DNA of 64,000 nucleotides, taken from the NCBI RefSeq assembly GCF_003590945.1, contig NZ_QYUK01000011.1, forward strand, positions 3,442,909-3,506,908, in the 5' to 3' direction. The notes below the pieces were generated by a model that was given only the letters and a program-made list of their open reading frames with translations, did no database searches and was not told the DNA's origin. A program made the position numbers and the translations under genes. Shown here piece by piece: positions 9,680 through 16,726 of the stretch (the stretch's first letter is position 1; each line of letters opens with the position of its first letter). The DNA comes from Oleomonas cavernae (lineage in GTDB: Bacteria > Pseudomonadota > Alphaproteobacteria > Zavarziniales > Zavarziniaceae).

Positions 9680-10568
9680 TCGCTGGCATCGCGCTTTGGT
9701 CTATGGCCGCGCTAGCGGAAGAGAATAAGCCGGAAAGCCCAGCCCCAAACCAAGAGGCCGAAGGCAGTCAGCCACAACCATCGCCAACCCCATTTATCCC
9801 CGGCGCCGAGGCAGAAACCGAGCATCCCCCGGTTATAGAGCCGACTGCGACCGCCCCAAGGATCGCGAAGATTCCGATTTGTGCGCGCAGTGGAAGGCTG
9901 CGGAAGCCGCTCGCGATGCCGCCGATTCCGCCCACAGCCAAACCTTGATAGCGGCCTTTGGTGTTAGTGGCCTTGTCGTAACGCTTATTCTCTCGTGGAT
10001 AACCGCTAGAGCGAGCGTGCAAGCGGCTAAAGCCGCAAACGAAACAGTTGCGATCACTAGAGACAGCAGCCATAGACAGCTGAGAGCTTACGTCCATCCC
10101 GTGAACTTGGTTCACACCCAGCACTATGATGAATCGACAAATAGCTATTTCTGGCTGTTTCGTGAAACATGGCATAATTCTGGCAATACGCCAGCTATAG
10201 ATGTTCAGCTGCAAATTTATGCCTACGTCTCTGAAGTAGATATGCCCGATAACTTTACGTTTCCGGAAGTTAACCAAACAATTTTCATGGTTATCGCCCC
10301 AAATTTCAATTTGCAGAGTATAAAATTTGGCATTTCTAACGAAAGCGCTAAAGCTATACACGCTGGGGAGAAATTTTTTTATATTTGGGGAATTGCTAGA
10401 TATAGAGACGTATTTCCAAATTCCCCAAGACGCGTTACTAAATTTTGCTATCGCATGTTTGTCATGGGTGACCCCTGCATGGAAATTGGGCCTCACCATG
10501 TCGTTGAATGGAATTCCATCCTCCACCGGACTCACAACTGCGCTGACGAGGAATGCGAGCGCTGCTAG
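9631..10568 (+). pseudogene. Island membrane protein, split by a one-base frame break at 9826-9830
   Basis: Two frames together make one recognisable protein. The first (ATG 9631) gives a signal-like segment ending AALA, then a Pro/Glu-rich stretch ending EHPP. The second, open from 9729, gives DCDRPKDREDSDLCAQWKAA, a single membrane segment (LIAAFGVSGLVVTLILSWI) and a roughly 150-residue soluble domain with RAYVHPV and WHNSGNTPA. Proteins of this layout (Cys-rich DC..DLCAQ motif, one TM, beta-rich tail) are common in phage and island regions of proteobacteria; function unknown. Adding one C to the CCCCC at 9826-9830 joins the frames into a 312-residue product. Confidence 0.6.
9879..10568 (+). 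CDS. Downstream reading frame of the split island membrane protein
   Basis: As written, this frame could be translated on its own from ATG 9879 (or TTG 9876) as a 229-residue single-pass membrane protein. The membrane segment is at about residues 25-43 and the C-terminal domain contains YVHPVNLVHTQ and ends in a Cys-rich ECERC. The coding sequence from about 10130 to 10480 is far more AT-rich than the flanking genes, which supports foreign origin. It has no ribosome-binding site of its own, so I think it is really the 3' part of the gene starting at 9631. Function unknown. Confidence 0.5.
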   Translation: MCAQWKAAEAARDAADSAHSQTLIAAFGVSGLVVTLILSWITARASVQAAKAANETVAITRDSSHRQLRAYVHPVNLVHTQHYDESTNSYFWLFRETWHNSGNTPAIDVQLQIYAYVSEVDMPDNFTFPEVNQTIFMVIAPNFNLQSIKFGISNESAKAIHAGEKFFYIWGIARYRDVFPNSPRRVTKFCYRMFVMGDPCMEIGPHHVVEWNSILHRTHNCADEECERC

Positions 10569-10746
10569 CGCCCCCTAATCACGGCCTATCTCCCCTGGTG
10601 CGCTTGATACATAAGGTCGAAACTGCGCCCGAACGTATCGGCCGTCACATAAATGACCCTGCAACCGGCCCTTGTTGCCCCATCATTGCCAAAATTCGCC
10701 CTCACCCATACATCGGAACGGTCCCACGCCCGTGGGAGGAGCAGAC

Positions 10747-11457
10747 TTGAGCACGAAAGCCCCGCCGAAGATCGCCCTGGTCGATGACGACCGGAACATT
10801 CTCACCTCGGTCTCCATCGCCCTGGAGGCCGAAGGCTATGCCGTGGAAACCTTCACCGACGGGGCGGCGGCGCTGACCGCCTTCGGCCGCTCGGCCCCCG
10901 ACCTGGCCGTGCTGGACATCAAGATGCCGCGCATGGACGGGATGGAGGTGCTGCGCCGCCTGCGCCAGGCCTCGTCCCTGCCGGTGATCTTCCTGACCTC
11001 GAAGGACGACGAGCTGGATGAGGTGCTGGGCCTGCGCATGGGCGCGGACGACTACATCCGCAAGCCGTTCTCGCAGCGCCTGCTGATCGAACGGATCAAG
11101 GCCCTGCTGCGCCGCGCCGAGGCGGTGACCGAGGGCGACGAGGCCCGGCCCGAGCCCTTGATGGTGCGCGGCCGCCTGACCCTGGACCCGCTGCGCCACG
11201 CCTGCACCTGGGGCGACCAGCAGGTCACCCTGACGGTCACCGAATTCCTGATCCTGCAGGCCCTGGCCCAGCGGCCGGGCCATGTGAAGAGCCGCGACCA
11301 GTTGATGGACGCGGCCTATGACGATCAGGTCTATGTCGACGACCGCACCATCGACAGCCACATCAAGCGGCTGCGCAAGAAATTCAAGAGCGTCGATGCC
11401 GACTTCGGCTCGATCGAAACGCTCTACGGCATCGGCTACAAGTTCGACGAAAGCTGA
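10747..11457 (+). CDS. chvI: Response regulator ChvI
   Basis: A 236-residue OmpR-family response regulator. The receiver domain (about 1-125) carries the acidic pocket VDDD, phospho-acceptor in [12 protein letters not shown] and the conserved FLTSKDDE and KPF motifs. The C-terminal winged helix (about 135-232) ends with [13 protein letters not shown] and YGIGYKF. The TTG at 10747 is chosen because GGGAGGA lies 6 bases upstream and it begins just before the receiver domain. ChvI with ChvG controls envelope stress, exopolysaccharide and acid responses in alphaproteobacteria. The chvG start follows 16 bases after the stop. Confidence 0.92.
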   Translation: MSTKAPPKIALVDDDRNILTSVSIALEAEGYAVETFTDGAAALTAFGRSAPDLAVLDIKMPRMDGMEVLRRLRQASSLPVIFLTSKDDELDEVLGLRMGADDYIRKPFSQRLLIERIKALLRRAEAVTEGDEARPEPLMVRGRLTLDPLRHACTWGDQQVTLTVTEFLILQALAQRPGHVKSRDQLMDAAYDDQVYVDDRTIDSHIKRLRKKFKSVDADFGSIETLYGIGYKFDES

Positions 11458-11473
11458 CTGAACGGTTGAACCC

Positions 11474-13105
11474 TTGGCCCCTGTGACGATCCCCCCGCGG
11501 CGCCGGCGTGGCCGCGGCCCCTTCTCGTCCCTGACGCGGCGGATCCTGGCGGTCAATGTCGTGGCCTTGGGTGTGCTCGTCGGCGGCATCCTCTATCTCG
11601 ACCAGTTCCGCTCGAGCCTGGTCACCCAGCGCACCGAAGCCCTGCTGACCCAGGGCGAGCTGATGGCCGGCGCCCTGGGCCTGGCGGCCTCCTCCGGGCC
11701 CGAGGCGGTCGACCTGGATGTGGAGCCGGCCCGCGCCCTGCTGCGCCGGCTGACCGATCCGATCGATACAAGGGCGCGCCTGTTCAGCAACGACGGCCGC
11801 CTGGTCGCCGACACCAACGACCTGCGCCTGGATGCCCAGGTGCGCCGCATCGACCTGCCGCCGCCCGATGCCGGCCCCGGCCTGGTCGAATTCCTCTACG
11901 ACCTGGTCGAACCGCTGCTGCCCACCACCAGGCGGCGCACGCTCTATGTCGAATATCCGCTGCAGCAGGCGCGCGACTATCCGGAAGCCACGGCGGCGCT
12001 GGCCGGCAGCGCCGGCGCCATCGAGCGGGTGACGATCGACGGCACGCCCCATATCTCGGTCGCGATTCCGGTGACCCGCTTCCGCAAGGTGCTGGGCGCC
12101 CTGGTGCTGTCGGTCGAGGCGCGCGATATCGACCAGGCGATCCGCGCCGAACGCCTGGCCATCCTGGAAGTGTTCGGCGTCGCCCTGCTGATCACCATCC
12201 TGCTGTCGTTCTTCCTGGCGCGGACCATCGCCCAGCCGGTGCACCGCCTGGCGGAAGCGGCCGAACAGGTGAAGGCCGGGCGCGGACGCCGGGTCAAGAT
12301 CCCCGACTTCGGCCGCCGCCAGGACGAGATCGGCGACCTCTCCGTCGCGCTGGAGGCGATGACCAGCGCGCTTTATGCCCGCATCGACGCGATCGAGGCC
12401 TTCGCCGCCGACGTGGCCCACGAATTGAAGAATCCGCTGTCGTCGATTCGCAGCGCGACCGAGGCCTGGGCCCGGACCAAGGATCCCCAGGCCAAGCAGC
12501 GCCTGGCCGAGATCATCGAAATCGACGTCCGCCGCCTGGACAAGCTGATCTCGGAGATTTCCGACGCCTCGCGCCTGGATGCCGAAATGGCGCGTGACGA
12601 ACGCCGCCCGGTGGCCGTCGACAAATTGCTGAGCGGCCTGATCGACACCTACCGCGACCTGGAACGGCCGGGCTGGCCGGCCCTGGTCCTGACCATCGCG
12701 CCCGAGGCCGAGGGGCTGGAGGTGCGCGGCTCGCCCGAACGCCTGGGCCGGGTCTTCCGCAACCTGCTCGACAATGCGATCTCGTTCTCGGGAACGGATG
12801 GCACCGCCCAGGTGGTCGTCGCCTTGAAGCGGCAGGACGACCGCCTGCTCGTCACCATCGACGACGACGGGCCGGGCATCCCCGACGAGGCCCTGACCCG
12901 CATCTTCGACCGCTTCTATACCGAGCGCCCCAACGAGCAGGTGGGCAGCCATTCCGGCCTGGGCCTGGCCATCGCGCGCCAGATCGTCGAGGCCCATGAC
13001 GGCACCATCCGGGCCGAAAATCGCGGCCCCGCCGACGCCGACCGGCGCGGCGCCCGCTTCATCCTGGACCTACCGGTCGACCCGGGCGACGAGAAGCGGC
13101 GCTAG
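11474..13105 (+). CDS. chvG: Sensor histidine kinase ChvG
   Basis: A 543-residue membrane histidine kinase. TM1 is at about residues 24-42 and TM2 at about 230-250, enclosing a roughly 190-residue periplasmic sensor. A HAMP domain follows, then the dimerisation box DVAHELKNPLSSIRSATEAW, then the ATPase with N-box NLLDNAISFS and G-box DDGPGIPDE / GLGLAIARQIVEAH. The TTG at 11474 is used; a GTG at 11483 is an alternative. The extra N-terminal basic stretch before TM1 is typical of ChvG. In related bacteria ExoR restrains it in the periplasm; no exoR is in this window. Confidence 0.92.
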   Translation: MAPVTIPPRRRRGRGPFSSLTRRILAVNVVALGVLVGGILYLDQFRSSLVTQRTEALLTQGELMAGALGLAASSGPEAVDLDVEPARALLRRLTDPIDTRARLFSNDGRLVADTNDLRLDAQVRRIDLPPPDAGPGLVEFLYDLVEPLLPTTRRRTLYVEYPLQQARDYPEATAALAGSAGAIERVTIDGTPHISVAIPVTRFRKVLGALVLSVEARDIDQAIRAERLAILEVFGVALLITILLSFFLARTIAQPVHRLAEAAEQVKAGRGRRVKIPDFGRRQDEIGDLSVALEAMTSALYARIDAIEAFAADVAHELKNPLSSIRSATEAWARTKDPQAKQRLAEIIEIDVRRLDKLISEISDASRLDAEMARDERRPVAVDKLLSGLIDTYRDLERPGWPALVLTIAPEAEGLEVRGSPERLGRVFRNLLDNAISFSGTDGTAQVVVALKRQDDRLLVTIDDDGPGIPDEALTRIFDRFYTERPNEQVGSHSGLGLAIARQIVEAHDGTIRAENRGPADADRRGARFILDLPVDPGDEKRR

Positions 13106-13114
13106 ATCCTGAAA

Positions 13115-13252
13115 AGCCCTCTCCTCCTCGGAGGAGAGGGTTGGGTGAGGAGGGTGGTCGGCATGGAGCGCAGGCTCGCCCCACGACCACCTCACCCTCC
13201 CGTCGCTCACGCGACGGGCCCCTCCCTCTCCCCCGCAAGCGGCGGAGAGGGA
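13115..13252. repeat. Dispersed repeat, family B, copy 1
   Basis: Begins AGCCCTCTCC..GGAGAGGGTTGGGTGAGG with a short self-complementary arm, has a variable centre including a CGTCGC..GCGACG hairpin, and ends CCCTCTCCCCCG..GGCGGAGAGGG. Related copies are at 37001 and 49648. It fills most of the chvG-hprK gap and could fold as a long imperfect hairpin. Confidence 0.8.
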
Positions 13253-13307
13253 TCACCTCCCGGGGTCGTCGATTGACGGCGCCGGGGCCGGGGCGCACCT
13301 TCGCGCC

Positions 13308-13754
13308 ATGAATGCCTCCTCCCATCTGGTGCACGCCACCTGTGTCGCGCTGGCCGATCGCGGCGTGCTGTTGCGCGGGCCGTCGGGCAGCGGCAAGTCG
13401 GACCTGGCGCTGCGGCTGATCGACCGGGGCGGCGAACTGGTCGCCGACGACCAGGTCACGGTGAGCGTCGAAGACGGCCGGCTGGTCGCCCGCGCGCCCG
13501 CCAACCTGCACGGCCTGATCGAGGTGCGCGGCCTGGGCATCCTGCGCCGGCCGGCCCGGGCCCAGGCGCCGCTGCTGCTGGTGGTCGACCTGGTGGCGCC
13601 CGAGGCGGTCGAGCGGATGCCCTTGCCGCAGCAGGCGTTGATCGCCGACATCGCCGTGTCACGGATCCACCTTAACCCTTTCGAAGCCGCGGCGCCGATC
13701 AAGGTCGAATTGGCGCTGGGCTTGCTCGATGGCTCGGTAACGGTGCTTGAATGA
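13308..13754 (+). CDS. hprK: HPr kinase/phosphorylase, short alphaproteobacterial form
   Basis: A 148-residue protein matching only the catalytic half of HprK. It has the P-loop GPSGSGKSD at residues 24-32, the capping region LVADDQVTV, and IEVRGLGIL corresponding to the HprK signature. The N-terminal domain of Gram-positive HprK is absent, as is usual in alphaproteobacteria. It phosphorylates and dephosphorylates the regulatory serine of HPr. Its stop overlaps the rapZ start by ATGA, and EIIA and HPr follow, so the four are one transcription unit. A family-B repeat separates it from chvG. Confidence 0.93.
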   Translation: MNASSHLVHATCVALADRGVLLRGPSGSGKSDLALRLIDRGGELVADDQVTVSVEDGRLVARAPANLHGLIEVRGLGILRRPARAQAPLLLVVDLVAPEAVERMPLPQQALIADIAVSRIHLNPFEAAAPIKVELALGLLDGSVTVLE

Positions 13755-14659
13755 ACGAGATGTCCCCAGGAACCGATTCGACCACCCCGCCCGACAGCGA
13801 CCGCCTGCGGGCGGTGCTGGTCACCGGCCTGTCGGGGGCCGGCAAGTCGTCGGCCATGAAGGCGCTCGAGGACCTGGGCTACGAGACCATCGACAATGTG
13901 CCCCTGAGCCTGCTCACCGCCGTGCTGTCGCCCGAGGCGGACCGGACCGCCCAGGGCATCGCCATCAATGTCGACAGCCGCAGCCGCGGCTTCGCCACCG
14001 ACCAGTTCCTGCGCCGGATCGCCACCCTGCGCGACCGTCCCGACCTCGACCTGCAGGTGCTGTTCCTCGACTGTTCGGAAGTGGTGCTGGCCCAGCGCTA
14101 TACCGAGACGCGGCGCCTGCACCCCATGGCCCAGGGCCGCCCGGTCACCGACGGCATCGCCCTGGAACAGCAGTTGATGCACGACGTGCGCGACGATGCC
14201 GACGAGGTCATCGACACCACGCTGCTCTCGACCAACGACCTCAAGCGGTTGATCGCCGGTAGGTTCCCCCTGGACGAGCATATCGGCCTGTCGGTCACCG
14301 TGATGTCGTTTTCATTCAAGAAGGGCGTGCCGCGCGAGGCCGACCTTGTGCTCGACGTCCGCTTCCTGGCCAATCCGCACTGGGTGCTGGAACTGCGCCC
14401 GGGCACCGGCCGCGACGCTCAGGTGGCCGCGCACATCGTCGCCGACCCCGCCTTTGCCGAATTCGACGAACGTGTGACCGGATTGCTCGGATTCCTCGTA
14501 CCCCTTTATCGGCGCGAAGGAAAATCGTATCTGACCATCGCTTTTGGCTGCACCGGCGGGCGCCATCGGTCCGTGTTCATGGCCGAACGCATCGGCAGGG
14601 TCTTGCGCGAAGGCGGTCATCGCGTCACGGTCATACATCGCGATACAGTGTTCGCTTGA
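13751..14659 (+). CDS. rapZ: RNase adapter / P-loop protein RapZ
   Basis: A 302-residue RapZ/YvcJ-family protein. The N-terminal P-loop is GLSGAGKSS at about residues 25-33, and the C-terminal domain holds the conserved IAFGCTGGRHRSVFMAE that binds small metabolites or RNA. In enterobacteria RapZ guides RNase E to the GlmZ sRNA. In alphaproteobacteria its role is less clear, but it is consistently encoded with nitrogen-PTS genes. It overlaps hprK by 4 bases; the EIIA gene begins 22 bases after its stop. Confidence 0.94.
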   Translation: MNEMSPGTDSTTPPDSDRLRAVLVTGLSGAGKSSAMKALEDLGYETIDNVPLSLLTAVLSPEADRTAQGIAINVDSRSRGFATDQFLRRIATLRDRPDLDLQVLFLDCSEVVLAQRYTETRRLHPMAQGRPVTDGIALEQQLMHDVRDDADEVIDTTLLSTNDLKRLIAGRFPLDEHIGLSVTVMSFSFKKGVPREADLVLDVRFLANPHWVLELRPGTGRDAQVAAHIVADPAFAEFDERVTGLLGFLVPLYRREGKSYLTIAFGCTGGRHRSVFMAERIGRVLREGGHRVTVIHRDTVFA

Positions 14660-14681
14660 GGTGGTCTTGTCGAATGGAGCC

Positions 14682-15089
14682 ATGATCGGCCTTGTACTGG
14701 TGACCCACGGTCGCCTGGCCGAAGAGTTTATCGCCGCGACCGAGCATGTCGTCGGTCCCCAACAAGCCATGCGCGCGATCTGCATCGGTGCCGACGACGA
14801 TATGGAGCAGCGGCGGCGCGATATCATCGACGGCGTGGCGTCGGTCGACCGGGGCAAGGGTGTGATCATCCTGACCGACATGTTCGGCGGCACGCCGTCC
14901 AACCTGGCCATTTCCGTGATGGACAAGCCCGGAATCGAAGTCGTCGCCGGCGTCAACCTGCCCATGCTGATCAAGCTGGCCAGCGTCCGCGGCAAGCAGA
15001 CCCTGGCCGAGGCGGTGTCGTCGGCCCAGGAGGCCGGGCGCAAATACATCTCCGTGGCCTCGGCCCTGCTCGCGGGTGAGCAGGCATGA
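14682..15089 (+). CDS. PTS EIIA component, mannose/fructose type
   Basis: A 135-residue EIIA-Man fold protein beginning MIGLVLVTHGRLAEE; His9 in VTHG is the expected phosphoryl-accepting residue. The conserved TDMFGGTPSN follows near residue 67. No sugar permease (EIIBC) is nearby, so this is a regulatory phosphorelay as in alphaproteobacterial PTS-Ntr/PtsM systems rather than a sugar transporter. The stop overlaps the HPr start by ATGA. The ATG at 14682 is chosen because it begins the domain exactly. Confidence 0.92.
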   Translation: MIGLVLVTHGRLAEEFIAATEHVVGPQQAMRAICIGADDDMEQRRRDIIDGVASVDRGKGVIILTDMFGGTPSNLAISVMDKPGIEVVAGVNLPMLIKLASVRGKQTLAEAVSSAQEAGRKYISVASALLAGEQA

Positions 15090-15403
15090 ACGATCCTGCC
15101 CCGGCCCCAATCGGCATTTCGGGCGGCGGCGACCAGCCGGTCCGGACCTTGAAAATCTGTAACCGCCGCGGCCTGCATGCCCGGGCGGCGGCCAAGTTCG
15201 TGTCCACCGCCACCAAGTTCGACGCCGAAGTGCGGGTCTCCAAGGACGGCACCACGGTCACCGGCACCTCGATCATGGGGCTGATGATGCTGGCGGCGGC
15301 CATCGGCACCTCGATCGATGTCTCGGCCACGGGACGCGAAGCGCGCGATGCCCTCGATGCGATCGAGGAGTTGATCGCCAATCGCTTCAACGAGGACGAA
15401 TAA
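15086..15403 (+). CDS. HPr family phosphocarrier protein
   Basis: A 105-residue HPr with the histidine site NRRGLHARAAAKF (His about 30) and a regulatory-serine region TGTSIMGLMMLAAA, so it could be phosphorylated both by EI and by the adjacent HprK. A roughly 15-residue N-terminal extension rich in Pro and Gly precedes the fold. It carries phosphate to the EIIA encoded just before it. The stop codon overlaps the start of the HAD hydrolase by one base (TAATG), so all are one operon. Enzyme I is not in the window. Confidence 0.94.
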   Translation: MNDPAPAPIGISGGGDQPVRTLKICNRRGLHARAAAKFVSTATKFDAEVRVSKDGTTVTGTSIMGLMMLAAAIGTSIDVSATGREARDALDAIEELIANRFNEDE

Positions 15404-16041
15404 TGCCGAGCAGCGATTTCGACGCCGTCCTGTGGGATTTCGGCGGCGTCATCCTGTCCTCGCCCTTCGAGGCCTTCAACCGGCTGGAAGCGGCACGGGG
15501 CCTGCCCCTCGACACCATCCGCCGGATCAACGCCACCAACCCCGACGACAATGCCTGGGCCCGCTTCGAGCGCAGCGAGATCGACCTGGCCGGTTTTGAC
15601 GAGGCCTTCGCCGCCGATGCCCGGGCGCTGGGCGTGACCTTGCGCGGGCGCGACGTGGTCGCCGTGATCCACGGCGTGATCCGGCCGGAAATGGTCGAGG
15701 CGCTGCGTAGGGTCAAGCAGCACTACAAGACCGCCTGCCTGACCAACAATGTGAACGACAGCGGCGCCGGTGCCACCTACGAGGCGGAGGTGGGCGCGGT
15801 GCTGGCCCAGTTCGATACCGTGATCGAAAGCCGCAAGGTGGGCGTGCGCAAGCCCGACCCGCGGTTCTACGAAATGGCCTGCGAGATCCTGGACCTCGAC
15901 CCGGCCCGGGCGGTCTATCTCGACGACTTGGGGGTAAACCTCAAGCCGGCCAAGGCCATGGGCATGCGCACGATCAAGGTCGCCGGCGCCGACCAGGCCC
16001 TGCGCGAACTCGAAGCTGTCCTCGACCTGCCCCTGCGCTAG
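15403..16041 (+). CDS. HAD-superfamily hydrolase (subfamily IA)
   Basis: A 212-residue HAD phosphatase. The catalytic motif I appears as LWDFGGVI, an unusual form in which the second Asp of DxD is replaced by Gly, as in the epoxide-hydrolase N-terminal-like HAD IA proteins. Motif II is ACLTNN, motif III is RKVGVRKPDP, and motif IV is YLDDLGVNLKPA. The cap domain is helical and lies between motifs I and II. Substrate unknown. It starts on the HPr stop codon, so it is translated from the same mRNA as the PTS genes; this link may be only transcriptional. Confidence 0.82.
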   Translation: MPSSDFDAVLWDFGGVILSSPFEAFNRLEAARGLPLDTIRRINATNPDDNAWARFERSEIDLAGFDEAFAADARALGVTLRGRDVVAVIHGVIRPEMVEALRRVKQHYKTACLTNNVNDSGAGATYEAEVGAVLAQFDTVIESRKVGVRKPDPRFYEMACEILDLDPARAVYLDDLGVNLKPAKAMGMRTIKVAGADQALRELEAVLDLPLR

Positions 16042-16195
16042 GCGCCTGCCGCCGCCCGGGCCTCGCCCCGCGTAACACGCGGCGTTGTGCCGACCGTCAC
16101 ATTCCCCTCGACTTGGCATTGCTCGGGCGCGGCCGCAGGCCTAGCGTCATTCAACCAAGCGTGAGAGTGCGGTTTACGCAACGGAGGGGGATAAA

Positions 16196-16726
16196 ATGGC
16201 GTTGGACGTGCGGATCATGACGTTCGTGACCAATTTCGATGGCGCAGGCCCCGGCCATTCGGCCGTCGCCGTGGGCAATCTGGTCTATACCTTCGAGAAT
16301 ACCGGGGGCTGGCTGAGCGCGACGAGCGGCTGGTCGACCAAGGAAATCACCATGTACATGAAGGCGAACGAGCATCGCCCGATCCTGCTTCAGACCCTGA
16401 ACAGCCAGGTCAATGCCGGCAACGTGGTCGAATATGTGCGCAAGTCGGCGGAAAACGACGACGACTATTTCGGCTCGGGCGTGTGCAGCACGCTGGTCTC
16501 GCGCGCGATCAACTATGCCCTGCCCGAGAACGTGATCTTCGATCCCAAGGGCATCGACACGCCCTTCGGCGTGTTCCACTGCGCCCGCCGCCTGCAACTG
16601 GTGACCAAGGAAGAATACTTCTGGCCGGGGCGCGCCCAGATGCCGGTGCTGCGCTGGGCCAGCATCGTCAACAAGCTGAAGTCCGATTACCCCGGCGTGC
16701 TGGACAAGCTCGACATCTCGCGCTGA
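16196..16726 (+). CDS. Putative permuted papain-fold protein (LRAT / NlpC-P60-like)
   Basis: A 176-residue protein without signal peptide, starting after a strong GGAGGGGG site. No named family is recognised with certainty. A His in PGHSAVAVGN (about residue 20) comes before a Cys in FGSGVCSTLVSRAI (about 98), with a short beta run between. This His-then-Cys order is characteristic of circularly permuted papain-like enzymes (LRAT, YaeF/YiiX-type), which act as acyl hydrolases or amidases. The 3' end overlaps the convergent antiporter gene by 40 bases. Function is inferred from motif order only. Confidence 0.6.
   Translation: MALDVRIMTFVTNFDGAGPGHSAVAVGNLVYTFENTGGWLSATSGWSTKEITMYMKANEHRPILLQTLNSQVNAGNVVEYVRKSAENDDDYFGSGVCSTLVSRAINYALPENVIFDPKGIDTPFGVFHCARRLQLVTKEEYFWPGRAQMPVLRWASIVNKLKSDYPGVLDKLDISR

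Noticed and set aside
9826-9830. Programmed ribosomal frameshifting in the island membrane protein
   Set aside because: No slippery heptamer with downstream pseudoknot is evident, and the same one-base deficit occurs in three unrelated genes, which favours sequence error or mutation.
8335-10746. Prophage or integrative element boundaries
   Set aside because: No integrase, tRNA, attachment-site direct repeats or phage structural genes were seen; only base composition and gene types suggest transfer.
15403-16041. Functional role of the HAD hydrolase in PTS phosphotransfer
   Set aside because: It overlaps HPr by one base but shows an ordinary HAD-IA pattern; the operon position alone does not support a signalling role.
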